A stretch of 64,000 nucleotides of DNA from CALAZP01 sp964410725 (GCA_964410725.1 CAYPID010000001.1:253373-317372); one strand, 5' to 3'. Shown: positions 54,409 through 63,203, numbered from the stretch's first letter. The notes: a model not told the origin generated them from the sequence alone. Program-made: numbers and translations.

Positions 54409-54711
54409 ATGTATATGATAAATACTATCCACCAACATTTAGTTGAGTGCATTCTCAATATGACAGATGTCACTTGGGTGAACGGAATTATTGATAACTT
54501 ATCAGGTGCCCACATAGAGGACGTAAAAGAGGCCTATCGAGATCGAATAGAAATATTTGAGGAAGCCTTTAGATTCCTTAAAAGTGAAGGTGCGATAATT
54601 AGTTTAACCTGTGATTGTTGTGGTGATGAATATTTATTTTTAACCGATAGAGAACTTTATGCCAGTTTCCATTTCAATGAAAGAAATCAATTCAATTTCA
54701 GTATGAATTAA
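54409..54711 (+). CDS. Small Cys-containing hypothetical protein, 100 aa
   Basis: No domain recognised. The 100-residue protein is acidic and predicted alpha/beta; it has a CDCCGDEY motif near residue 69 that could bind a metal, and an IEDVKEAYRDRIEIFEEAFR helix. ATG at 54409 or at 54415. Its stop codon abuts the ATG of the nuclease-helicase (0 bp apart), so expression is likely coupled. The pairing with the nuclease-helicase suggests a shared function. Confidence 0.6.
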   Translation: MYMINTIHQHLVECILNMTDVTWVNGIIDNLSGAHIEDVKEAYRDRIEIFEEAFRFLKSEGAIISLTCDCCGDEYLFLTDRELYASFHFNERNQFNFSMN

Positions 54712-57700
54712 ATGCCTGCCGATATACAAACTTTCATTGGAAATCTAACCCAACTAAAAACCAATAATTCCCCTTTACCAGAAAAATTCGAGGAACTCAT
54801 TCGAATTTTCTATCTAACCATTAATGAATTAACCGACGACGATTGGATCAGTTTCAAGAATTTCTATGCCCGGTTTAAATTCTTCCTCAATCGTTACTCA
54901 CCCGATAGTGCTCAAAGAAAAGAATTAGATGCATTCCGGAAATTCATCCGATTTGAAGCAAGAAATTCATCAGATACCCAAGCCTTTCACAATGCTTGGG
55001 ATATCTTGAATTGGATGGTTCGTTTAAAAGAAAATGAAGTCGAAAAGCTGGTAACTTCTTTTTTCTTTTCCTCCAAAATTAAACCTAAATCCACACAGGA
55101 TGAGTTAACTGGATTGGTTGATCAAATTATTCCAGGAATTCAACCTATTATCTGTGTTAACAATATTGAAGAATTAACTACTACCATAAAAATCCCTATC
55201 CAGAACCCTGAATTAATCTATCTAGAGCAGATATTGAAAAAGGGCGATCTTATCAAATTTCTACACCTAGAATTAATAAAAAATAAGCTTGTTGCAACTG
55301 CCCAAACTTTAGTGGTAATTGAACCTGATTTTCTGTTAGATGCAACCGCAATCAGTGAATGTTTCCACCAAAAAAGAGTCGATAGTAATTTTTATTTTCT
55401 TAATAAATTAACAAAATCATTACCCAACGAACTCGCATTTAAAGGTATATTAATCGGGCAGATTCTTGACGAATTAGTTAGAAGTCCGAAAGAATTTGAC
55501 TTGCCCTCTACCTTACGAGAAGAAATTATAAAAAACCCTATCGCCTCTATTAGAATTGGGAAGTCTGGTTTGCAACAAATTAAACAATCTATAGAAAAAG
55601 AACATTGGGAATATCTTCAAAAATTAGCAGTGGACCAACAGGGTAAAAAAGTATGGATAGAGCCTACTTACTTCTCATCTGTTTACGGCATCCAGGGTAG
55701 AATTGACTTACTTAATGAAACCAATGAAAAAGAAGGAAAAAATATAATTGAACTAAAAAGTGGAACTCCAACAAACCCCAATATATCGTCTATTGCTAAA
55801 GAGAACCATAAAATGCAAGCGGTCTGCTATGATATGATTCTAGAAAGTACTTACCCCAATAGTACTCAAAATACCGTAGCAGTTTACTACTCCAAAAAAA
55901 CAGATTTTAATTTCACCCCCTATCGATTTATCGTCAGTGAATACAAAGAAAAATCCGCTGTACTTAAAATACGAAACGAAATTGTCAGTAAAATTTTGGC
56001 CTTATCTCAACAGGATTATTCGACTTTCAATGAGCTGTTACATCCAAATTTTGCCACTCATTTGCCTTGGTATTTGAGTTCTCCCCTTGAGGATCTCCAA
56101 AACTGCTTATCTCAAGAATCTATATCCAGAATTTATTATAGGGAATTACTATCCTTTGTTCTTCGAGAACTCATTATTGCTAAAATCGGAACAGGAAGAG
56201 GAGAGGAAGAAGGAAGAAGCGAGAACGGCTTTGCCGCACTTTGGTTAAATGACACCGCCTCCAAAAAGGAACATTTTCAAATTATTCCAGCCCTTCAAAT
56301 CGTCCATATTGAACAATCTACAGGTACCATAACCGTTCACTTTACTGAAATTCCCCACTCTTTTCGAGTAGGAGATTTAATCATATTCTATCCCAAAACC
56401 AAATATGGCTACGATGCCCTCAAAAATCAAATCCTTAAAGGAAATATAAAGTCGCTTTCTAAAAATGAATTAGAAATCTCCCTGTACAACAAACAAATGG
56501 ATTATTCCTTTTTGGAACTTTACGAAACTTGGGCTATTGAACCCGATATGTATGAAAATAACTATTGGAGTATTTGTTCTGGCCTTATGAATATCCTAAA
56601 ATGTACTTCTGAAAAAAAAGAACTCCTTCTTGGACACAGAGCACCTCAATCGAATACCATCCAACCTTCCCCAATTATAGGATTAAATGAAAACCAAAAT
56701 GAAGTACTTCATTTGGCATTATCCGCCCAAGATTATTTTTTGTTACAAGGCCCTCCCGGAACGGGTAAGACGAGTATGTTTCTGTTGAATTTTATTCGAA
56801 AAACATTAGCTCAACCCGAGCCTCCTAATATTTTCGTTTTGGCTTTTACAAATAAAGCTGTCGAAAAAATTGTAGAAACTTTTAACCATCCCCGATCTGG
56901 TGAACCCTTATCGTTTATAAGGTTTGGAAATAGAAACCTAAAAGACCCCAATAACTTTATTGAAAAAACTAAAAAAGAACCATTTGGGTCCTGGCGAGAC
57001 CTTTTAACCAGGCACCAAATTTTTGTTTCTACTGTTTCTTCTTTTCACAACAATTGGATGGAATGGAAGTCATTTATTTCTTTCGATGTCCTGGTGGTTG
57101 ATGAAGCTTCTCAGCTTACAGAAGCAGACCTTGCTGGAATATTGGTTCTCTTTAAAAAATTTATCCTCATTGGCGATCACAAGCAACTGCCGGCTGTAGT
57201 TACCCAGAATGAAAAATCAACGGTGGTTAATCATCCAATTCTCAATAAATTAGGTATTCAGGACTGGAGAACTAGCCTTTTTGAACGACTTTTTAATAAT
57301 GCTGCCGCAAAAAACTGGAACCATGCATTTGGTCAATTAACTCATCATTTTAGAATGCATCAAGAAATTGCAACTCACCTTCAAAAACATTATCTCAGAC
57401 CATTAATACCAGGTACCGAAGCTCAAAAGTTAAAAATTCCGTTAAAGCGCCTAGCTTGGATACCCACTTTTACCGAAGGTGACCTCAAAAAAAACATGGC
57501 TGAAGCTGAAGCGATTAACCGACTCACCAAAGAGCTTATTGAAATAGAGGGCTTCCTTCCTGCTGAAATTGGCATCATTTGCCCTTTTAAAGCTCAAATT
57601 ACTGCAATAAAAGGCTTTTTAAACCAAGATTGGAAAGAACAAATCACTATTGATACAGTAGAACGTTACCAAGGTGATGAACGTAAAATCATTATCTTTT

Positions 57701-57888
57701 CAACGACCATCAGTAATCCCCTTCAAATAAATACCATTCAGAGCATCAACAAACGCGATCCTTTGCGAACGGATAGGAAATTATTAGTCAGTATCAGCAG
57801 GGCAGTAGAACGTTTTTATATTTTTGGGAACCCTAAGGCACTCCAAGCAGCGCCAGCTTATTCAGAGCTTTTGGAAGAACTCTCGTAA
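54712..57888 (+). CDS. Dna2-like fusion of PD-(D/E)XK nuclease and superfamily 1B helicase
   Basis: A 1058-residue cytoplasmic protein. Residues about 1-300 are an unassigned N-terminal region. About 313-375 holds a RecB/Cas4-type nuclease core: GRIDLL with the Asp (near 329), IELKSG supplying the ExK pair (near 347), and KMQAVCYDMIL matching QxxxY (near 369). Helicase motifs follow: Walker A LQGPPGTGKTSM (near 680), VVDEASQLTE (near 797), GDHKQLPAVV (near 821), VERYQGDERKIIIFSTTIS (near 982) and LLVSISRAVERFYIFG (near 1024). The set of four Fe-S cysteines typical of Cas4/Dna2 nucleases is not seen in the region following the nuclease. The role may be DNA repair or defence. Confidence 0.85.
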   Translation: MPADIQTFIGNLTQLKTNNSPLPEKFEELIRIFYLTINELTDDDWISFKNFYARFKFFLNRYSPDSAQRKELDAFRKFIRFEARNSSDTQAFHNAWDILNWMVRLKENEVEKLVTSFFFSSKIKPKSTQDELTGLVDQIIPGIQPIICVNNIEELTTTIKIPIQNPELIYLEQILKKGDLIKFLHLELIKNKLVATAQTLVVIEPDFLLDATAISECFHQKRVDSNFYFLNKLTKSLPNELAFKGILIGQILDELVRSPKEFDLPSTLREEIIKNPIASIRIGKSGLQQIKQSIEKEHWEYLQKLAVDQQGKKVWIEPTYFSSVYGIQGRIDLLNETNEKEGKNIIELKSGTPTNPNISSIAKENHKMQAVCYDMILESTYPNSTQNTVAVYYSKKTDFNFTPYRFIVSEYKEKSAVLKIRNEIVSKILALSQQDYSTFNELLHPNFATHLPWYLSSPLEDLQNCLSQESISRIYYRELLSFVLRELIIAKIGTGRGEEEGRSENGFAALWLNDTASKKEHFQIIPALQIVHIEQSTGTITVHFTEIPHSFRVGDLIIFYPKTKYGYDALKNQILKGNIKSLSKNELEISLYNKQMDYSFLELYETWAIEPDMYENNYWSICSGLMNILKCTSEKKELLLGHRAPQSNTIQPSPIIGLNENQNEVLHLALSAQDYFLLQGPPGTGKTSMFLLNFIRKTLAQPEPPNIFVLAFTNKAVEKIVETFNHPRSGEPLSFIRFGNRNLKDPNNFIEKTKKEPFGSWRDLLTRHQIFVSTVSSFHNNWMEWKSFISFDVLVVDEASQLTEADLAGILVLFKKFILIGDHKQLPAVVTQNEKSTVVNHPILNKLGIQDWRTSLFERLFNNAAAKNWNHAFGQLTHHFRMHQEIATHLQKHYLRPLIPGTEAQKLKIPLKRLAWIPTFTEGDLKKNMAEAEAINRLTKELIEIEGFLPAEIGIICPFKAQITAIKGFLNQDWKEQITIDTVERYQGDERKIIIFSTTISNPLQINTIQSINKRDPLRTDRKLLVSISRAVERFYIFGNPKALQAAPAYSELLEELS

Positions 57889-57899
57889 AAGACACTCCC

Positions 57900-58766
57900 C
57901 TAGTATTCTTTCAAAAGATTAAGCAAATAGGTTCCATACCCACTTGATATAAAGGGCTGGGCAATCCTTTCCAATTGATCCTCATTTATATATCCCTTTT
58001 TAAAGGCGATTTCCTCTATACATCCAATTTTTAAACCCTGTCGCTCTTCAATGACCTGAATAAATTGCCCCGCTTGCATCAACGATTGATGGGTTCCAGT
58101 ATCTAACCAGGCAACTCCTCTATCCATAACCTGAACGGATAATTTTCCTTCCTTCAAATAATGCTTGTTTACGTCTGTAATTTCATATTCTCCTCTAGCA
58201 CTGGGCTTCAAAGCCTTTGAAACCTCTACCACAGAATTGTCATAAAAATACAAGCCCGGTACGGCAAAATTAGACTTAGGATGGGCCGGCTTCTCTTCAA
58301 TAGAAAGCGCCATGAAATTTTTATCAAATTCCACTACTCCATATCGTTCCGGGTCAATAACTTGATAGGCGAAAATAATCCCTCCATTGGGATGGGTACT
58401 ATCCATTAACAATTGGTCAAGCCCTGTACCGTAAAATATATTATCGCCTAAAACCAACGCGACATCGTCATTACCAATGAAAGATGCACCCAAAACAAAA
58501 GCCTGGGCCAACCCATTAGCTTCCTTTTGTTCAACGTAGGAAAAGGAACAACCTATTCTTTGGCCATCGCCCAGTAATCGCTTAAAATGAGGCAAATCAT
58601 GAGGCGTGCTGATGATTAAAATATCCCTAATGCCAGCTGACAGCAATGTGGATAAGGGATAATAAATCATCGGCTTATCATACACGGGCATCAACTGTTT
58701 ACTTACCGCAAGGGTTAAAGGATACAATCTCGTACCTAAACCTCCTGCTAATATTATCCCTTTCAT
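57900..58766 (-). CDS. rfbA: Glucose-1-phosphate thymidylyltransferase
   Basis: Makes dTDP-glucose from glucose-1-phosphate and dTTP, the first step of dTDP-rhamnose and related sugars. It is 288 residues. The family N-terminus is KGIILAGGLGTRLYPLTLAV followed by SKQLMPVYDKPMIYYPLSTL. It also has ALVLGDNIFYGTGL (near 104), EKPAHPKSNFAVPGLYFYD and WLDTGTHQSLMQA. None of rfbB, rfbC or rfbD is in this window, so the gene is solitary here. It converges on the nuclease-helicase with 11 bp between stops. Confidence 0.93.
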   Translation of the reverse strand: MKGIILAGGLGTRLYPLTLAVSKQLMPVYDKPMIYYPLSTLLSAGIRDILIISTPHDLPHFKRLLGDGQRIGCSFSYVEQKEANGLAQAFVLGASFIGNDDVALVLGDNIFYGTGLDQLLMDSTHPNGGIIFAYQVIDPERYGVVEFDKNFMALSIEEKPAHPKSNFAVPGLYFYDNSVVEVSKALKPSARGEYEITDVNKHYLKEGKLSVQVMDRGVAWLDTGTHQSLMQAGQFIQVIEERQGLKIGCIEEIAFKKGYINEDQLERIAQPFISSGYGTYLLNLLKEY

Positions 58767-58773
58767 TTTGTAT

Positions 58774-59154
58774 CTACGGTTTATCCCAATCAGTATTCAG
58801 GCCTGCAACCAAACTGGCCCTTAGTAATAATTCAGAAGGTTTGAATGGCTTGGTGATAAAGTCATTGGCTCCCAATTCTAATCCCTCAACAATACTTAAC
58901 TCCGGCTCTGGTTGAGTCAGCAATAGAATCGGAGTAGAAAGTTTTTGCTTGTTTCTCACAAAATCTACCAATTTACTTCCGGTCCCATTAGATAAATCTA
59001 AATCAATCAACAACATTCCAGGGTTAATCACCTCTATGGCCTTTTCCGCTTTGTATCGATCCCTTGCGTTATGCACTACAAAACCCAATTTTTCAAGACG
59101 AAAAGTCATTGCAGTAATGAGGACCTCTTCTTCTTCGCATATTAATAATTTCAT
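58774..59154 (-). CDS. Stand-alone response regulator receiver
   Basis: A 126-residue receiver with no output domain. The acidic pair CEEEEVL (near residue 8), phospho-acceptor Asp in MLLIDLDLSNGTG (near 51), the Thr/Ser switch position in LLLTQPEPE (near 79) and the Lys in DFITKPFKPSEL (near 101) are all present. It could relay phosphate or act by protein contact. No histidine kinase lies within the window. Between rfbA (7 bp) and the NRK-like kinase gene (26 bp), all on the minus strand. Confidence 0.87.
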   Translation of the reverse strand: MKLLICEEEEVLITAMTFRLEKLGFVVHNARDRYKAEKAIEVINPGMLLIDLDLSNGTGSKLVDFVRNKQKLSTPILLLTQPEPELSIVEGLELGANDFITKPFKPSELLLRASLVAGLNTDWDKP

Positions 59155-59167
59155 AAAGTCAATTTAA

Positions 59168-59175
59168 CAAAAATA
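59168..59175 (-). promoter_or_regulatory. -7 box before the response regulator gene
   Basis: The minus strand reads TATTTTTG, matching TAnnTTTG, 13 bp upstream of the ATG at 59154; a leader of only about 8 nt is implied. It lies in the 26-bp gap after the NRK-like gene. Confidence 0.4.
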
Positions 59176-59180
59176 TATGG

Positions 59181-59681
59181 TTATTGAACAAACGATTCTG
59201 CAATCTTAAAATCAATATCGGTTCCGCCAATATGCAAAAGTTGAAAAAACACCTTACCTGGTCGGCCATATAATTGATGCGCATCCCAGATGTGATCCAA
59301 ATACCAAGTTGGTTCACCTCCCCATCTTTCATCCTGCAATTTCCTCAACATAAAAGTCTCCTTATCTATACTTAAATAAATCCCCCTGTCGTAAAGTTTA
59401 TTCAATTCCTCCTCGGCAAAGGCGAACAATCCTTCAACTAGTATATATTCATATTGGTCTTTATTGGATTCGATCAAAGAAATAATTTTCTTGAAATCAA
59501 TGCTTGATGGATGTTCCCAATCCAATTCTCCTTTTATTTTGGGCATCATCTCTGGCTTTACCACTAACTCGTCCTGATGTAGGACCAGGACTTTATGGCC
59601 CTTTTGTTTCAACCAAGTTCCCAAATGCTTAGCTAGGACAGTCTTTCCCGAGCGGCTTACGCCTCCTATTCCAATAATCAT
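59181..59681 (-). CDS. Nicotinamide riboside kinase-like P-loop kinase
   Basis: A 166-residue kinase. The P-loop IGIGGVSRSGKTVLAKHL (residues 3-20), the HQDELVVKPE motif (near 36), ILVEGLFAFAEEEL (near 81), and the ERWGGEPTWYLDHIWDAHQL region (near 118) follow the order of eukaryotic-type nicotinamide riboside kinases (NRK) and relatives such as uridine kinase. It is divergent from pnuC, and NRK acting after PnuC uptake would convert nicotinamide riboside to NMN. The similarity to NRK is recognised by eye; uridine kinase is the alternative. Confidence 0.68.
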   Translation of the reverse strand: MIIGIGGVSRSGKTVLAKHLGTWLKQKGHKVLVLHQDELVVKPEMMPKIKGELDWEHPSSIDFKKIISLIESNKDQYEYILVEGLFAFAEEELNKLYDRGIYLSIDKETFMLRKLQDERWGGEPTWYLDHIWDAHQLYGRPGKVFFQLLHIGGTDIDFKIAESFVQ

Positions 59682-59767
59682 GATTCAGCATTTTCCTTGC
59701 AATGATAGGAAGCTTTTAATAATTATTAATCTAACCTTAACCTTTGATTGGTTATTTTTATCGAATT

Positions 59768-60340
59768 ATGACAAACTTAAATTTGTGGTTAGAAATATTT
59801 GCAGTCCTTACTGGACTTTTGCACGTTTTTCTCCTAACTAGAGAAAAATTAATCGCATGGCCTTTAGGCATTTTAAGTGTAGCTACTTACACCTGGATTT
59901 TTTTTGATAATAAGCTTTACTCCGATGTCATCTTACACATCGGTTATATAGCATTGAACATTTATAGTTGGTGGAAATGGTCCACTAAAGCGAATACCTC
60001 TAATCACCTCCCCATTTCTTACCTTAATTTCACGTTCAGGATATGGATACCTGTTTTGATTATTTTGGGTAGCTCTGGATTGGGGTGGTTCATGCAACAG
60101 AATACAAATGCAGACTTTCCTTTTGGAGATGCTTTCACCACCGTAACGAGTTTGACGGCTCAAGTTCTTTTAGCTTTTAAAAAGAGAGAAAACTGGATTC
60201 TTTGGATGGTTGTTGATGTGGTAGCAATAAGTATTTATAGTGCAAAAGGATTGTACCTGACAGCTGGCCTATATTTGTTGTATTTGACAATCAGTTTTAT
60301 GGGCTGGAGGTCCTGGAAAATCTCAGAAATTCAATCATGA
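59768..60340 (+). CDS. pnuC: PnuC-type nicotinamide riboside transporter
   Basis: A 190-residue inner membrane protein from the ATG at 59768; a TTG eight codons upstream is in frame. Six or seven hydrophobic helices are visible. The PnuC features are AWPLGILSVATYTWIFF (near residue 34), NIYSWWKWS (near 67), and QVLLAFKKRENWILWMVVDV (near 140). The family takes up nicotinamide riboside (or thiamine in the PnuT branch) by facilitated diffusion. The divergent kinase gene supports a nicotinamide riboside substrate, but the specificity is not proven. It overlaps xth by 4 bp. Confidence 0.85.
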   Translation: MTNLNLWLEIFAVLTGLLHVFLLTREKLIAWPLGILSVATYTWIFFDNKLYSDVILHIGYIALNIYSWWKWSTKANTSNHLPISYLNFTFRIWIPVLIILGSSGLGWFMQQNTNADFPFGDAFTTVTSLTAQVLLAFKKRENWILWMVVDVVAISIYSAKGLYLTAGLYLLYLTISFMGWRSWKISEIQS

Positions 60341-61110
60341 AAATAATCTCTTATAACGTAAATGGAATCAGGGCTGCTGTTAAAAAAGGTTTTTTAGATT
60401 GGCTCAATCAAGAGGGTCCTGATATTATTGGGATTCAAGAAACAAAAGCTCAACCCGATCAAGTTCCAGAAATTATAGATCAACTTCAACAGTTAGGATA
60501 CCACTCTTGTTGGCATAGTGCTGAAAAGAAAGGATATAGCGGTGTGGCCACCTTCTCAAAAAAGGTTCCTTCCTTAATTCTAGAGGGTTGTGATATGCCT
60601 GTTTATGATCTTGAAGGACGTATTCTCCGCACCGATTTCAATGATTTCATTCTTTTAAATTGCTATTTCCCTTCAGGAACAACAGGAGATATCCGGCAAG
60701 AATTCAAAATGGAATTCCTCCACGATTTCAATCGATGGATAAAATTAGTGCTAAAAGAAGGCAAACCAGTCATAGTTATGGGAGATTATAATATTGCCCA
60801 TACCGAAATTGATATACACGATCCCGTCAGAAATAAAAAAACGAGTGGATTTTTGCCGGAAGAAAGAGAATGGCTGTCGAACTGGTTTGACCGAGGCTTT
60901 ACAGATAGTTTCAGGTTTCTGCATCCAGAAAAAATTGAATACAGCTGGTGGACCTACAGAGCAGGGGCTAGGGCAAATAATAAGGGTTGGAGAATTGATT
61001 ATATATCGGTAACGGAATCCCTTCGGGAAAAGTTAACCAACGCTGGACAGCTTCAGGATGCTTTCCATTCAGATCATTGTCCAGTGATGGTTGAATTTAA
61101 TCTTTCCTAA
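60337..61110 (+). CDS. xth: Exodeoxyribonuclease III / AP endonuclease
   Basis: A 257-residue Mg-dependent exonuclease/AP endonuclease for base excision repair. The endonuclease/exonuclease/phosphatase motifs are all visible: KIISYNVNGIRAAVKKGF, IIGIQETKAQ, GDYNIAHTEIDIHDP (near residue 148), RAGARANNKGWRIDYI (near 210) and the C-terminal FHSDHCPVMVEF. The ATG overlaps the pnuC stop by 4 bp, which suggests coupled translation. It converges with fcl (10 bp between stops). Confidence 0.95.
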   Translation: MKIISYNVNGIRAAVKKGFLDWLNQEGPDIIGIQETKAQPDQVPEIIDQLQQLGYHSCWHSAEKKGYSGVATFSKKVPSLILEGCDMPVYDLEGRILRTDFNDFILLNCYFPSGTTGDIRQEFKMEFLHDFNRWIKLVLKEGKPVIVMGDYNIAHTEIDIHDPVRNKKTSGFLPEEREWLSNWFDRGFTDSFRFLHPEKIEYSWWTYRAGARANNKGWRIDYISVTESLREKLTNAGQLQDAFHSDHCPVMVEFNLS

Positions 61111-61120
61111 TTAGGCAATA

Positions 61121-62044
61121 CTATTTAAGAAACTGGTCACGATAAACGGAAGTTATCCCTTCTTTTAAATTTATTTTGGCCCGCCATCCCATTTCTGTCA
61201 ATCGGCTCACATCCATAATTTTTCTGGGCGTCCCATCGGGCTTGGAAAAATCATGGACAATTTGTCCATCAAATCCAGTGATTTCCTTAATCATTTGCGC
61301 CAATTCCAAAATAGATAAATCCTCTCCCACACCAATGTTGACAAATTCCTTCTGGTTGTAATTTTCCATTAAAAAATAACACGCATCGGCTAAATCGTCT
61401 ACATGCATAAATTCTCTCTTGGGTTGACCGGTACCCCAAAGCACTACTTCTGAAGCACCTTTTTCTTTGGCTTCGTGAAATTTGCGCAATAAAGCGGGCA
61501 AAACATGACTGGTATTCAAATCGTAATTGTCGCCAGGCCCATATAGATTGGTTGGCATAACGCTAATGAAATCACACCCGTATTGATCCCGATAGGTCTC
61601 ACAGAGTTTAATACCTGCAATCTTGGCGATTGCATAAGGTTCGTTGGTTTCTTCTAAGGGACCGGTCAAGAGATATTCTTCTTTTAAGGGTTGAGGAGCC
61701 ATCTTGGGGTATATACAAGAAGAACCTAAATAGAGTAGTTTCTTAGTTCCATTGCGATAGGCTGCATGAATTACATTAGCCTCAATCATTAGATTGTCGT
61801 AAAGAAACTCCGCTCGGAAAGTATTGTTGGCTACAATTCCCCCAACTTTAGCTGCCGCCAATAAAACGTAATCTGGCCTTTCCTTTTCAAAAAAAGAGTT
61901 TACTGCTTCTTGATTCCTCAAATCAAGCTCTTTAGAAGACTTAAGTAGAAGGTGTTGGTGGCCTTGATTTGTCCATTTTCTCACTAAGGCACCCCCAACC
62001 ATTCCTCTGTGCCCCGCGATGAAAACCTTGCCAGCTTTATTCAT
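61121..62044 (-). CDS. fcl: GDP-L-fucose synthase
   Basis: Converts GDP-4-keto-6-deoxymannose to GDP-L-fucose by epimerisation and NADPH reduction. It has 307 residues in an extended short-chain dehydrogenase fold. The N-terminal FIAGHRGMVGGALVRKW is the NADP-binding loop, and the catalytic YAIAKIAGIK (YxxxK) follows near residue 136. GSSCIYPKMAPQPLKEEYLL and LYGPGDNYDLNTSHVLPALL are the typical fucose-synthase stretches. It overlaps gmd by 8 bp, so the two successive enzymes are translationally coupled. Confidence 0.95.
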   Translation of the reverse strand: MNKAGKVFIAGHRGMVGGALVRKWTNQGHQHLLLKSSKELDLRNQEAVNSFFEKERPDYVLLAAAKVGGIVANNTFRAEFLYDNLMIEANVIHAAYRNGTKKLLYLGSSCIYPKMAPQPLKEEYLLTGPLEETNEPYAIAKIAGIKLCETYRDQYGCDFISVMPTNLYGPGDNYDLNTSHVLPALLRKFHEAKEKGASEVVLWGTGQPKREFMHVDDLADACYFLMENYNQKEFVNIGVGEDLSILELAQMIKEITGFDGQIVHDFSKPDGTPRKIMDVSRLTEMGWRAKINLKEGITSVYRDQFLK

Positions 62045-63149
62045 AATAGCGTTCGGTTCTATACCCAGCCTTTTGTAATAATTGGTCCTTGCGGAAAAAT
62101 TCCAAATCAGATTCCACCATTTCTGCCACCAAGGCTTCTAAATCATATTTGGGATACCAACCTAATTGCTCATTGGCCTTGGTAGGATCCCCTATAAGTA
62201 AATCGACTTCTGTTGGTCTAAAATATCTTTTATCTATTCCGATAACTTGTTGACCCACTTCTACCTCCAAATCTGTATTGTGGACAGCAGATATATATCC
62301 CTTTTCCTCTATACCTGTTCCTTCAAATTTCAATTCAATTCCCAGTTGTTTGAAAGAAAGTTTAACAAAATCTCTAACAGAGGTAGTTTTTCCTGTGGCA
62401 ATTACAAAATCGTCAGGCTGGTCTTGTTGAAGCATCAACCACATGGCTTCTACATAATCTTTAGCATGCCCCCAATCTCGTTTGGCATCCATATTGCCTA
62501 AATACACCACTTCCTGAAGTCCTAAGGCAATTCTTGCAGCAGCCCTTGTAATTTTTCGAGTTACAAAAGTCTCTCCGCGAAGGGGACTCTCATGGTTAAA
62601 TAAAATGCCGTTTACGGCAAACATATCATAAGCTTCCCGATAATTTTTGACTATCCAAAAGGAATACATTTTCGCTACAGCATAAGGAGAACGAGGATAG
62701 AATGGAGTAGTCTCCTTTTGTGGCACCTCCTGAACCAAACCGTATAATTCAGAAGTAGAAGCTTGATAAATTCTAACTTTTTTCTCCCATCCCAATAATC
62801 TGACCGCCTCGAGAATTCTAAGCGTTCCCAATCCATCTACATTAGCGGTGTATTCTGGGGTATCAAAACTGACCCGAACATGAGACATAGCTCCTAAATT
62901 ATATATCTCGTCTGGTTCAATTTCCTTAACCAACCTAATAATATTAGCTGAATCCGTCAAATCCCCATAATGCAAATGAAACTTAACCGATTTATCATGA
63001 GGATCTTGATAAAGATGATCAATCCTACTGGTATTGAATAAAGAAGCTCTTCTTTTCAGACCATGTACCTCATATCCCTTTTCAAGGAGTATTTCAGCTA
63101 AATAGGCACCATCCTGCCCTGTTATACCTGTTATTAATGCTCTTTTCAT
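62037..63149 (-). CDS. gmd: GDP-mannose 4,6-dehydratase
   Basis: Makes GDP-4-keto-6-deoxymannose, the precursor of GDP-L-fucose. It has 370 residues: GITGQDGAYLAEILLEKGYE at the NADP-binding N-terminus, ASTSELYGLVQEVPQKETTP with the active-site Thr and Glu, and YPRSPYAVAKMYSFW with YxxxK (near residue 155). NHESPLRGETFVTRKITRAA and DWGHAKDYVEAMW are also family-diagnostic. The fcl gene follows with an 8-bp overlap. Upstream, a -7 box 4 bp from the ATG hints at a leaderless message. Confidence 0.95.
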   Translation of the reverse strand: MKRALITGITGQDGAYLAEILLEKGYEVHGLKRRASLFNTSRIDHLYQDPHDKSVKFHLHYGDLTDSANIIRLVKEIEPDEIYNLGAMSHVRVSFDTPEYTANVDGLGTLRILEAVRLLGWEKKVRIYQASTSELYGLVQEVPQKETTPFYPRSPYAVAKMYSFWIVKNYREAYDMFAVNGILFNHESPLRGETFVTRKITRAAARIALGLQEVVYLGNMDAKRDWGHAKDYVEAMWLMLQQDQPDDFVIATGKTTSVRDFVKLSFKQLGIELKFEGTGIEEKGYISAVHNTDLEVEVGQQVIGIDKRYFRPTEVDLLIGDPTKANEQLGWYPKYDLEALVAEMVESDLEFFRKDQLLQKAGYRTERYYE

Positions 63150-63153
63150 CTAA

Positions 63154-63161
63154 CAAAAATA
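63154..63161 (-). promoter_or_regulatory. -7 box immediately upstream of gmd
   Basis: The minus strand reads TATTTTTG, a match to TAnnTTTG, ending 4 bp before the gmd ATG at 63149. As at scpA, this would start transcription almost at the initiation codon. No clear -33 TTTG. Confidence 0.4.
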
Positions 63162-63203
63162 ACCCTTTTTTTAATTAGGAATGCCCGAACTAAAAATAGA
63201 GGC

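Noticed and set aside
54712..57888. A CRISPR-Cas (Cas4) assignment for the nuclease-helicase
   Set aside because: No CRISPR repeats or cas genes are in the window; the helicase fusion is Dna2-like.
57900..58766. A dTDP-rhamnose cluster around rfbA
   Set aside because: rfbB, rfbC and rfbD are not present in the window; the gene is solitary here.
61106..61115. Palindrome CCTAATTAGG between xth and fcl
   Set aside because: Only 10 bp and self-complementary by chance in AT-rich DNA; no T-run or repeat elsewhere was noticed.
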